DNA of 5,685 nucleotides from Rhodothermales bacterium (lineage in GTDB: Bacteria; Bacteroidota; Rhodothermia; Rhodothermales; UBA10348), in the NCBI GenBank assembly GCA_013003255.1, contig JABDJZ010000163.1, forward strand, positions 1 through 5,685, read 5' to 3'. Below are positions 1 through 5,685 of this stretch, piece by piece. The position numbers were made by a program, and so were the translations under genes. The notes under the pieces were generated by a model, which was not told the DNA's origin, did not search any database, and was given only the letters and a program-made list of their open reading frames with translations. Positions within the stretch are counted from its first letter, which is position 1. Every line of letters begins with the position of its first letter.

Positions 1-1
1 T

Positions 2-868
2 GCGTACCGGCTGGCCGTGTTTTCCCGCGATTCCGCCTTCGTGTTTGACTGGGTCGATCGAATTGACCTGCCCGTCATTCAGCCGATGGTCACGCTGCTC
101 ATCGGTGTGTCGCTGGTGGTGTACCTGCTTCTGTCCATCCGACTTCTCGCCCGCTATCGCGAGTGGCTGGACGGCGAATTTTCAGATGTCCAGCGGATCA
201 GTCTGCCCTGGCTGAGGTCCTTTGTGATCGCGATGGGTATCGCGGTGCTGACCTCCTGGGTGTTCGGGCTGCTGGAGATACTCGGGACGGACTTTGACGC
301 TTGGCAGGCCTGGTGGCCATTCGCCACCAACACGGCCGCGCTCTACTACCTCTCCGTGGCCGGCCTGGCGCATGCCCAGTCCCCGCGGGTTGCTTTCGCG
401 CCGGAGACCCGCGAAGCCAGCCCCAGCCCTGACTCGGGCTATGAGTCCGGGCCGTGGGAGGAGCAGCTGCTCAACCTCATGAAGGCGGAAAGGCTCTACT
501 TACGGCCGGACCTGGTGCTGGACGAAGTTGCCAGCGAGTTGGATGCGCCAAAGACCATGGTCTCCCAGGTCATCAACGAGGGGTTCGGGATGAACTTCCG
601 GGGTTTCGTGAATGCCTTCCGGGTGGAGTCCGTCCGTCACGCCCTCGCGGGCGACAGCCCGCTCACCCTGATAGGCATCGCCATGGACCACGGATTCAAC
701 TCCAAGGCCACGTTCAACCGGGTGTTCAAGCAGCTCGCCGGAATGACGCCGCGCGAGTACAGCAACCTCTCCGCCGAGGAACTGGCCAGACAGCCCAGCC
801 TACTCCCTCAGCGCCGGAGCACCCGTTATTCGAACGAGAACAACTCGACCGTGAAGATCAGCGCCTGA
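2..868 (+). CDS. Membrane-anchored AraC-family transcriptional regulator (5' end outside window)
   Basis: Probable DNA-binding regulator that sits in the inner membrane. The frame is open from base 2, so the start most likely lies to the left; the GTG at 17 is only the first possible start in view, and residue numbers here count from it. Hydrophobic segments lie at about 20-45, 66-89 and 100-120. The stretch YLLLSIRLLARYREWL followed by a WLR motif resembles the multi-pass sensor half of Bacteroidota AraC proteins, so more helices are expected upstream. A polar linker (about 121-145) leads to an AraC-type double helix-turn-helix: first HTH about 166-207 (LDEVASELDAP, SQVINEGFGMNF), second about 216-248 (IAMDHGFNSKATFNRVFK then GMTPREY). 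The 35-residue tail after it is not part of the fold, and its last 14 codons overlap the opposing lipoprotein gene. Ligand and target genes cannot be told from sequence. The family call is secure; the membrane topology is inferred. Confidence 0.9.
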   Translation, partial: AYRLAVFSRDSAFVFDWVDRIDLPVIQPMVTLLIGVSLVVYLLLSIRLLARYREWLDGEFSDVQRISLPWLRSFVIAMGIAVLTSWVFGLLEILGTDFDAWQAWWPFATNTAALYYLSVAGLAHAQSPRVAFAPETREASPSPDSGYESGPWEEQLLNLMKAERLYLRPDLVLDEVASELDAPKTMVSQVINEGFGMNFRGFVNAFRVESVRHALAGDSPLTLIGIAMDHGFNSKATFNRVFKQLAGMTPREYSNLSAEELARQPSLLPQRRSTRYSNENNSTVKISA

Positions 869-1344
869 TTTGGGCCGATGGGTCCGCCGGGCGTTCCGCG
901 CTGGCCGTACGCCAGGTTCGAGGGGATGTAGAACTTGTACTTGGCACCGGGCGACATCAGCTGCAGCCCTTCGGTCCAACCGGGGATCACGCGGTTCAGG
1001 GGGAAGGAGATGGTCTCGCCGCGGGCGTAGGACGAATCGAAGACGGTGCCATCCGGCAGGGTGCCTTCGTAGTGGACCGTCACGCTAGAGACGGCATTGG
1101 GCTTCTCGCCCTCACCCTCGGTGATGACTTCGTACATGAGGCCGCTCGGGGTGGCCATGATGCCGTCGCGGGTTTCAACTTCCGCCAGGAAGGCCGTACT
1201 CGCGGCCATGTTCGCTTCTAGCAAGGTGGTGGGTGCCTCTTCAGGCATTTCGGCTTCGGTCGTGGACTTCTCTTCACAGCCCATAAGGGTCACGGTGAGA
1301 GCGACAACTGCCACGAGTGTGGGAAACGGGAAGCGATTCATCAC
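826..1344 (-). CDS. FKBP-type peptidyl-prolyl cis-trans isomerase, lipoprotein
   Basis: Predicted envelope protein that catalyses cis-trans isomerisation at proline bonds and so helps exported proteins fold. Residues 1-22 form a lipoprotein signal with lipobox LMGC; C23 would be lipidated, and Glu at +2 gives no inner-membrane retention signal, consistent with the outer membrane. A short linker and a short FkpA/Mip-like N-terminal piece (about 45-75) precede the FKBP domain (about 80-172). Residues matching the FKBP active pocket are all visible: Y92 (VHYEG), F102 and D103 (VFDSS), V119-I120 and W123 (VIPGW), Y146 (LAYG) and F164 (IFTVEL). At 172 residues it is much shorter than dimeric Mip/FkpA proteins, so it is probably a single-domain form. 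Two adjacent starts are possible, GTG at 1344 or ATG at 1341; neither has a clear ribosome binding site. Its 3' end overlaps the converging regulator gene by 43 bp, and the conserved C-terminal strand lies inside that overlap, so the overlap is real. Confidence 0.93.
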   Translation of the reverse strand: MMNRFPFPTLVAVVALTVTLMGCEEKSTTEAEMPEEAPTTLLEANMAASTAFLAEVETRDGIMATPSGLMYEVITEGEGEKPNAVSSVTVHYEGTLPDGTVFDSSYARGETISFPLNRVIPGWTEGLQLMSPGAKYKFYIPSNLAYGQRGTPGGPIGPNQALIFTVELFSFE

Positions 1345-1415
1345 GGAAGCCAGTACGTTTAATGGTTAGCGGGCCCGTATAGCCGGCTGTTCCCCGAGGG
1401 TTTCTGGCCACCACC
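1345..1415. promoter_or_regulatory. Divergent intergenic region, likely promoters for both flanking transcripts
   Basis: This 71-bp gap between the divergent lipoprotein and DinB genes is the only sizeable non-coding space in the window, so promoters for both directions probably lie here or run into the 5' coding ends. On the + strand TACGTTTA at 1354-1361 differs by one base from the Bacteroidota -7 element TAnnTTTG, but I see no matching TTG-type -33 element. TATAGC at 1378-1383 is a weaker sigma70-like -10 candidate. Two short perfect palindromes, CGGGCCCG (1370-1377) and AGCCGGCT (1381-1388), sit side by side and could be operator half-sites or chance in GC-rich DNA. The location is reasonable; the individual elements are not established. 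Confidence 0.35.
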
Positions 1416-1862
1416 ATGCTCAACCACATCTTCGATCACCAGACCTGGGCGGACCTGCGGACGTTGGAGAGCCTCCGCGGCGCTCCAGCCCCAAAGGCCC
1501 TGAGCCTGTTCGCGCACATCATCGGCGCCGAAACCATCTGGGCCGACCGCATTGACGGGCGGCCCCAGTCCATGCCCGTCTGGCCTGCTGCCAACCTGGA
1601 CGTCCTCGCAGGAGCCGTCCCTGAAGTCGCTCAGCGGTACCGGGGTTTCTGCCAAGCCGACCAGGCACGAATCGTTCACTACACCAACTCGGACGGCCAC
1701 CGGTTCTCCACGGCGCTTTCCGATATTCTGGTGCACGTCGCCCTGCACGGAGCCTACCATCGCGGTCAAGTGGCCCTGTTGCTCCGGGGCACGGACGCCG
1801 AACCCGCTCCGACGGACTACATTGAGTTTGTCCGCGGCCAACCTGCAGCCAAAAACCACTAG
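1416..1862 (+). CDS. DinB-superfamily (DinB/YfiT-like) metal-binding protein
   Basis: Cytoplasmic four-helix-bundle protein of 148 residues, the usual length for the DinB superfamily. Family members bind a divalent metal through three histidines; some are thiol S-transferases (bacillithiol or mycothiol dependent) and many have no known function. The triad is visible: H34 in LFAHIIGAE, and H111 and H115 in LHGAYHRGQ. Other family hallmarks are the N-terminal NHIFDHQTWAD helix and the C-terminal PTDYIEFVR ending, typical of the subgroup annotated simply as DinB family protein. The ATG at 1416 fits the family N-terminus; GAGGG at 1396-1400 is a weak, rather distant ribosome binding site. It is the first gene of the five-gene + strand run and ends 3 bp before the next start. 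The substrate cannot be predicted. The family call is strong and the thiol-transferase role is only one possibility. Confidence 0.92.
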   Translation: MLNHIFDHQTWADLRTLESLRGAPAPKALSLFAHIIGAETIWADRIDGRPQSMPVWPAANLDVLAGAVPEVAQRYRGFCQADQARIVHYTNSDGHRFSTALSDILVHVALHGAYHRGQVALLLRGTDAEPAPTDYIEFVRGQPAAKNH

Positions 1863-1865
1863 CCC

Positions 1866-2507
1866 GTGTCATCCACCATACCTGACCGAAGCCGTCTCAA
1901 GCGCATCCCGGACCGTGCGTCCTATGAGCCCGCGGACGTGCATGCCATTCTGGATGAAGCCCCCATTTGCCACGTTGGCTTCCAGGTGGGCAGCCAGCCG
2001 TTTGTGATTCCCACCATCCACGCCCGGATGGGGAACGAGGTGATCCTTCATGGTGCCAAGGCAAGTCGCCTCCTGAAGCACGCCGCCACTGGCGCGCCAT
2101 TGACCATCGCCGTGACGCTTCTGGATGCGCTGGTCCTGGCGCGGTCCGTTTTTCACCACTCGATGAACTACCGGTCCGCTGTGATCTTCGGCACGGGACG
2201 GCTGCTCGAGGGTGACGAAAAAATGGAGGGCATGCGGGCCGTATCGGAGCATCTCCTGGCAGGACGTTGGGACGATGCCCGTGGGCCGAGTAAGAAGGAA
2301 TTCAACGCCACCTCCGTGATCGCCGTCTCCATAGACGAGGCCACCTGCAAGTCCCGATCCGGTCCTCCCGGCGATGAGGAAGAGGACTACGCGTTGCCGG
2401 TCTGGGCCGGACTCCTCCCGCTGCAGCAGGTGTGGGGACCTCCGGAAGCCGACCCCGGGCGACACGCTGATGTGGACCTGCCTGACTACCTGAAGGACCA
2501 CGCGTGA
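1866..2507 (+). CDS. PPOX-type (Pyridox_ox_2) flavin-nucleotide-binding protein
   Basis: Predicted soluble protein with an FMN-binding split beta-barrel, related to pyridoxamine phosphate oxidase and the NimA nitroimidazole-resistance proteins. Proteins of this kind bind FMN or related cofactors and may reduce small molecules, but the physiological substrate is usually unknown. Recognisable parts are an entry helix with the strand ICHVGFQVGSQPFVIPT (about 34-50), LHGAKASRLLKH (61-72), the conserved HSMNYRSAVIFG (98-109), and the C-terminal SGPPGDEEEDYALPVWAGLLPL region (165-186). Its 213 residues match the subgroup. The start is GTG at 1866, 3 bp after the DinB stop, with no clear ribosome binding site, so coupling to the upstream gene is likely. 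Its TGA overlaps the next GTG start in the tetranucleotide GTGA. It should not be read as PdxH: it belongs to the flavin-nucleotide-binding branch. Confidence 0.92.
   Translation: MSSTIPDRSRLKRIPDRASYEPADVHAILDEAPICHVGFQVGSQPFVIPTIHARMGNEVILHGAKASRLLKHAATGAPLTIAVTLLDALVLARSVFHHSMNYRSAVIFGTGRLLEGDEKMEGMRAVSEHLLAGRWDDARGPSKKEFNATSVIAVSIDEATCKSRSGPPGDEEEDYALPVWAGLLPLQQVWGPPEADPGRHADVDLPDYLKDHA
2493..2497 (+). promoter_or_regulatory. Ribosome binding site of the DUF2911 gene
   Basis: AAGGA lies 6 bases before the GTG at 2504 and inside the 3' coding end of the PPOX gene. It is the only convincing Shine-Dalgarno sequence among the starts in this window, and it supports the GTG that overlaps the preceding stop codon, which gives the protein a typical MKKVLIILAP membrane-anchor start. 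Confidence 0.55.
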
Positions 2508-3094
2508 AGAAGGTCCTCATCATTCTCGCACCGCTGCTGGTCATGGCCGCGGTCTACTTCTTCACGGGGCCCTACCTCTTCCCCACAAGCACGGCGCTCG
2601 GGCCTTGCTGGAAGGATTGGACGAGTCCGGCGTCCTTCATGCCGCGGGCAAGTCCCCTTGAGACTCTGGATTTTTCGGTGGGTGCGGTCGAGGGTCGCCT
2701 TTGCTATGGGGCCCCATCCTCCCGCGGCCGGCGCCTGTTCGGACCCTCGGGACTCGTGCCTCCCGGCCGACTCTGGCGGATGGGTGCCAACGAGCCCACA
2801 CGACTGTTTCTCAACGGACCAATCCGGCTCGGTGACCTCGAGTTGCAGCCGGGTCGCTACTCACTCTACGCCCGGCCCGACGCCGAGTCCTGGGAGATCC
2901 ACGTCTCCGAATCCACCTGGCACTGGGGAAACATGATCAGGTCCGGGGTCAGGGACCAGGAAGTCGGATCATTCCGGGCACCGGCCATCCGTCGGGGTGC
3001 CCACCAGGAGGTGCTCCAATTCGCGGCTGAGGACAGCGCACTGGTGCTGAAGTGGGGATTCACTCGGGTCCGCATGCCGATCTCCGAGCTGTGA
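2504..3094 (+). CDS. DUF2911 family protein with N-terminal membrane anchor
   Basis: Function unknown. The 196-residue protein starts with a Lys-Lys pair and one hydrophobic helix (about 4-20), so it is probably anchored in the inner membrane or exported, with the rest on the outer face. No lipobox is present: the first Cys is at 35, well after the helix. The DUF2911 domain covers about 55-190 and shows the family's conserved blocks: YGAPSSRGRRLFG (68-80), LVPPGRLWRMGANEPT (84-99), LQPGRYSLYARP (114-125) and the SWEIHVS strand (129-135). The family is common in Bacteroidota, usually as exported beta-rich proteins, which supports the proposed lineage. C35 and C67 are the only cysteines and could form a disulfide outside the cytoplasm, but this is a guess. 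The gene overlaps both neighbours by 4 bp (GTGA at each end), so it is tightly embedded in the operon. Confidence 0.87.
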   Translation: MKKVLIILAPLLVMAAVYFFTGPYLFPTSTALGPCWKDWTSPASFMPRASPLETLDFSVGAVEGRLCYGAPSSRGRRLFGPSGLVPPGRLWRMGANEPTRLFLNGPIRLGDLELQPGRYSLYARPDAESWEIHVSESTWHWGNMIRSGVRDQEVGSFRAPAIRRGAHQEVLQFAAEDSALVLKWGFTRVRMPISEL

Positions 3095-4530
3095 CTGACC
3101 CAGGAACGTCACCGGACCAACCGGTCAGTTTCGGTCAGGCAGCCACCCCCATCGTCTTCCTGTTGGGCCTGATCAGCTACGGGCTTGTGGCGCGGCCCCT
3201 CTTCCTCGGCCAACCCTCGTTTCCGCTAGAACTGGTATTCGTGCTGGCGGCTGCGTTCGCCGTGCTGCACCTCCGTCTGCTGGGCCACACCTGGCTGCAA
3301 ATCCAGGACTCCGTAGTCAACCGGCTGGCGAAGGCCATGCCGGCCCTCTTCATCCTGTTTGCCATCGGCCTGCTGATTGCGTCCTGGATGGTGGCCGGCA
3401 CCATTCCGATGCTGGTCTATTACGGCATCGCCATCATCCGGCCGGAAGCGCTGTACCCGCTGGCGTTCCTGGTGCCAGTTGTCTTCTCGACCCTTACCGG
3501 GACCTCCTGGGGCTCTGCCGGCACCATCGGCGTGGTGATCATGGGGGTCGGCATCGCTTCCGGCGCCAACCCGGGAATCCTGGCCGGCGCAATCATCGGT
3601 GGTGCCTACTTCGGCGACAAGCTGTCCCCGCTTTCGGATACCACGAATCTGGCCGCTCTGGGTGCTGAAGTAGAACTGTTCGACCACATTCGGTCGATGC
3701 TGTGGACCACGGTGCCTTCTGCAACCATTGCGTTGACACTCTATGTGATTCTGGGACTGGTGCAGACCCCGACTGCCGTGGCCTCGACCTCGGACGCAGC
3801 CGCGTTCTCCAACGCGCTGACCGAGATGTTCAACTTCAGCCTGCTCCTCCTGCTGCCCCCGGCGCTGGTGCTCTGGGGCTCGCTGAAACGCTACCCCACC
3901 ATCCCGGTCCTCATCGGCTCAGTCATACTCGCCGCAGGCCTTGCCGTGGTGCTTCAGCCGTTCACGTTCGGAGACGTGCTCGCGGCTGTTCGAGACGGGT
4001 TCGATGCCGACATGGCCACCTGGATGCCGACTGTCCCTGAGGCAGTCCAGACGCTGGTGAATCGAGGCGGACTCTATTCGATGCGGGAGGCCATCTTCAC
4101 GGCTTTCCTGGTGTTCTTTTTCATCGGAGCCATTGATCGAATCGATGCCATGCCCATCGTGGTCAATCGGGTCTTCCGGTTCGCGAAGTCCCGCGCCGCC
4201 ACCATTCTCTCGGCGCTCGGCGCAACCGCGGTGACCAATGCGATGACCTCGAACCAGTATGCGACCAGTTTCATCGTGGGCGATGCGTTTCGGCGGCGAT
4301 TCGACGATCTGGGGATCTCGCGCCGTGTGTTGTCCCGGTCCCTGGAAGACACCGGGACGATGCTGGAGAGCCTGGTCCCCTGGCACGCCACTGCCCTGTT
4401 CATGGTCGCGACGCTGGGCGTCCCCGTGGCAGATTACTGGCACTGGCAGTTCCTTTCCCTGGCCAACTTCATCGTGGCACCGACCCTGGCGATCACCGGA
4501 ATCGGCTGCTTCTACAACCGCGACAACTGA
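3091..4530 (+). CDS. nhaC: NhaC-type Na+/H+ antiporter
   Basis: Inner-membrane secondary transporter expected to exchange cytoplasmic Na+ for external H+, giving sodium and pH homeostasis. The 479-residue protein is hydrophobic along most of its length, with about a dozen membrane segments between about 18 and 475. Family motifs are clear: GTSWGSAGTIGV (137-148), GGAYFGDKLSPLSDTTNLA (170-188), TSNQYATSFIVGDAF (386-400) and the C-terminal LEDTGTMLESLVPWHATA (418-435). These include polar and acidic residues (D176, D183, N186, D420) inside otherwise hydrophobic stretches, suitable for ion binding. I chose the GTG at 3091 because it overlaps the DUF2911 stop by 4 bp, like the junction before it, and because the short polar start MTDPGTSPDQPVSFGQA fits NhaC proteins. 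A start at 3052 would add 13 non-conserved residues. Related NhaC-superfamily members exchange malate/lactate or lysine, so the exact substrate is less certain than the family. Confidence 0.93.
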   Translation: MTDPGTSPDQPVSFGQAATPIVFLLGLISYGLVARPLFLGQPSFPLELVFVLAAAFAVLHLRLLGHTWLQIQDSVVNRLAKAMPALFILFAIGLLIASWMVAGTIPMLVYYGIAIIRPEALYPLAFLVPVVFSTLTGTSWGSAGTIGVVIMGVGIASGANPGILAGAIIGGAYFGDKLSPLSDTTNLAALGAEVELFDHIRSMLWTTVPSATIALTLYVILGLVQTPTAVASTSDAAAFSNALTEMFNFSLLLLLPPALVLWGSLKRYPTIPVLIGSVILAAGLAVVLQPFTFGDVLAAVRDGFDADMATWMPTVPEAVQTLVNRGGLYSMREAIFTAFLVFFFIGAIDRIDAMPIVVNRVFRFAKSRAATILSALGATAVTNAMTSNQYATSFIVGDAFRRRFDDLGISRRVLSRSLEDTGTMLESLVPWHATALFMVATLGVPVADYWHWQFLSLANFIVAPTLAITGIGCFYNRDN

Positions 4531-5685
4531 TGCGCGACGACACCCTCCTCAATCACGATCCTCCGCACCCCTACGGGGCCGCCGCACCCCCACTGCACCA
4601 GACGTCGACCTTCGGATTCGAGTCCTGGGATGCCATCGACGCCGCCTTCGATGATCGGACCGGAACGCCGATCTACTCCAGGCTGATGAACCCTACCGTG
4701 CAGCTGGCAGAGCAGAAGCTGGCTGCGCTGGGTCGGGCCGAAGCGGCGCGGATGTTCAGCAGCGGGATGGGGGCCATCAGTGCGGCCATCCTTCACTGTG
4801 TGAACGCCGGGGATCACATCATCACCATCAAGAATGTCTACGGCCCGGCGGCCAATTTCATGGCGTCCTACCTGCCGGCGAAGACGGGGGTCACGACCAC
4901 CTTTGTGGATGGGGAGGTCGCGGACTTTGAGAACGCCTGGACCGAGCGCACCAAGCTTGTCTATCTGGAATCTCCGTCATCGGCCGTGTTCCGGCTCCAG
5001 GACATCCGCGCCCTTGCGGAGCTGGCCCACGCGCGTGGCGCCCGCGTAGTGGTAGACAACACCTGGGCTACCCCCGTATTCCAGAAGACCATCGAATTGG
5101 GCGCTGATTTGGAGGTGCACAGCGCATCGAAGTACCTCTGCGGCCACTCGGATGTGGTGGCGGGCGCGATACTCGGCTCCCGTGCTGACCTTGACCGGTT
5201 GTCCGTGGCCGAGGGCGAGCTATTGGGAGCCAAGATGGCCCCCTTCGAGGCCTGGCTGATGCTGAGGAGCTTCAGGACGCTGACAGCCCGCCTGGACCGG
5301 CATCAGGAGAACACCCGTCAGGTGGTGGATTTCCTGGAGGGCCACCCCATGGTGGCGGAGATTCGCTACCCGGGACTATCCACCTTTCCCCAGGCCGAAC
5401 TGGCCCGGAAGCAGATGTCCGGATTCACCGGATTGCTGGGATTTCGCCTGGCGACCGAGTCACTTCCGGCCGTCAAGAGGTTCTTTGACGCTCTCAAGCT
5501 GTTTGCGCGGGCGGTCTCCTGGGGTGGGCATGACAGTCTGGTCTACGCGCCGGCCATTAGCTACGCCAAGGAACACCCTCCCGAGCGGTTCGCCGCGATG
5601 GGCATTTCCGTAGGCGACATGCGGATCTCCGTGGGACTGGAAGACCCGGCCGACCTGGTCGAGGATCTGCGGCAGGCCCTGGACG
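4530..5685 (+). CDS. PLP-dependent trans-sulfuration enzyme, cystathionine beta-lyase-like (3' end outside window)
   Basis: Cytoplasmic pyridoxal-phosphate enzyme of the Cys/Met metabolism family (cystathionine gamma-synthase, gamma- and beta-lyases, methionine gamma-lyase). In all, 385 codons are visible; with a usual length near 380-400, only a few residues should be missing. The ATG at 4530 shares one base with the antiporter stop (TGATG). Motifs in order: YSRLMNPT (49-56; Y49 and R51 are expected to contact cofactor phosphate), SSGMGAIS (77-84), Y104 expected to stack on PLP, ESPSS (147-151), VDNTWATP (175-182; D176 to the pyridine nitrogen), HSASKYLCGHSD (197-208; K201 is the Schiff-base lysine), SWGGHDSL (330-337) and RISVGLED (365-372; R365 is expected to bind the substrate carboxylate). 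The Trp in DNTW, the WGG motif, YGP in place of the common YGGT and the missing SNP after ESP all lean towards cystathionine beta-lyases, whereas YSRxxNPT is the general family form. Exact substrate unresolved, so no gene symbol is given. Confidence 0.9.
   Translation, partial: MRDDTLLNHDPPHPYGAAAPPLHQTSTFGFESWDAIDAAFDDRTGTPIYSRLMNPTVQLAEQKLAALGRAEAARMFSSGMGAISAAILHCVNAGDHIITIKNVYGPAANFMASYLPAKTGVTTTFVDGEVADFENAWTERTKLVYLESPSSAVFRLQDIRALAELAHARGARVVVDNTWATPVFQKTIELGADLEVHSASKYLCGHSDVVAGAILGSRADLDRLSVAEGELLGAKMAPFEAWLMLRSFRTLTARLDRHQENTRQVVDFLEGHPMVAEIRYPGLSTFPQAELARKQMSGFTGLLGFRLATESLPAVKRFFDALKLFARAVSWGGHDSLVYAPAISYAKEHPPERFAAMGISVGDMRISVGLEDPADLVEDLRQALD

Larger units (their letters stand above)
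1416..5685 (+). other. Probable five-gene operon (DinB, PPOX, DUF2911, NhaC, trans-sulfuration enzyme)
   Basis: Five genes follow one another on the + strand with junctions of +3, -4, -4 and -1 bp; three of the four share bases between stop and start (GTGA at 2504-2507, GTGA at 3091-3094, TGATG at 4528-4532). There is no room for an internal terminator and no space for separate promoters outside coding sequence. A single transcript starting in 1345-1415 is the simplest reading. The run may continue beyond the right edge. Three of the five starts are GTG, and only the DUF2911 gene has a good Shine-Dalgarno sequence, so translational coupling or leaderless-like initiation habits of this lineage may matter. 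Confidence 0.75.

Noticed and set aside
454..1221. Long + strand open frame of 255 codons spanning the regulator's 3' end and the FKBP gene
   Set aside because: It is out of frame with the AraC domain and antisense to the FKBP domain, both of which carry clear family motifs. Its product is Arg/Gly/Ala-rich with no recognisable domain, as expected for a chance frame in GC-rich DNA.
1869..2501. 210-codon - strand open frame opposite the PPOX gene
   Set aside because: It lies wholly antisense to a gene with strong conserved motifs, and its product resembles no family. High GC content lowers stop frequency on the opposite strand.
1866..2507. Pyridoxamine phosphate oxidase (PdxH) supplying cofactor to the downstream PLP enzyme
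   Set aside because: An attractive link, but the motifs (HSMNYRSAVIFG, ALPVWAGLLPL) are those of the Pyridox_ox_2/NimA-like branch, not of PdxH, so no role in PLP synthesis can be claimed.
3052..3090. Earlier GTG start for the antiporter at 3052
   Set aside because: It would add 13 residues unlike NhaC proteins and lengthen the overlap with the DUF2911 gene to 43 bp. The GTG at 3091 gives the same 4-bp GTGA overlap as the preceding junction.
3919..4443. 174-codon - strand open frame opposite the antiporter gene
   Set aside because: The product is His/Arg/Gly-rich, with no domain or ribosome binding site, and the + strand frame is clearly NhaC. Treated as a shadow.
4961..5233. - strand open frame opposite the PLP enzyme gene
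   Set aside because: The + strand frame through this region encodes the DNTW and SASKY motifs of the trans-sulfuration family, so the opposite frame is a shadow.
1..5685. A new defence, mobile or CRISPR-like system
   Set aside because: I saw no direct-repeat array, transposase, integrase, nuclease, toxin or terminal inverted repeats. Every kilobase is filled by genes of recognisable chromosomal families with even base composition.

Overview
The window looks like a gene-dense stretch of chromosome from a GC-rich bacterium. The protein families point to the Bacteroidota/Rhodothermota side of the tree: a membrane-anchored AraC-type regulator, a DUF2911 protein and an FKBP lipoprotein, with poor Shine-Dalgarno signals and many GTG starts. 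This placement is inferred from gene content and style only; no rRNA or other phylogenetic marker is present.

Left part (1-1344): the 3' portion of an AraC-family regulator with an N-terminal membrane region (+ strand, cut by the left edge) converges on an FKBP-type peptidyl-prolyl isomerase lipoprotein gene (- strand). Their 3' coding ends overlap by 43 bp. A 71-bp divergent intergenic region (1345-1415) separates the lipoprotein gene from everything to the right and is the only real non-coding space in the window.

Right part (1416-5685): five + strand genes packed like a single operon. In order they encode a DinB-superfamily metal-binding protein, a PPOX-type flavin-nucleotide-binding protein, a membrane-anchored DUF2911 protein, an NhaC-type Na+/H+ antiporter, and a PLP-dependent trans-sulfuration enzyme with cystathionine beta-lyase-like features. 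The last gene runs off the right edge, probably only a few codons short of its end. The four junctions are +3, -4, -4 and -1 bp, so translational coupling is likely.

There is no obvious single pathway. The DinB and PPOX proteins are often general redox or detoxification proteins, NhaC handles sodium/proton exchange, and the PLP enzyme handles sulfur amino acids. A thiol or stress-related housekeeping cassette is possible but speculative. I found no mobile element, CRISPR array, tRNA, rRNA or defence system, and I do not think a new system is demonstrated here. The most notable points are the tight grouping of functionally unlike genes, the convergent gene overlap, and the mixed active-site motifs of the PLP enzyme.
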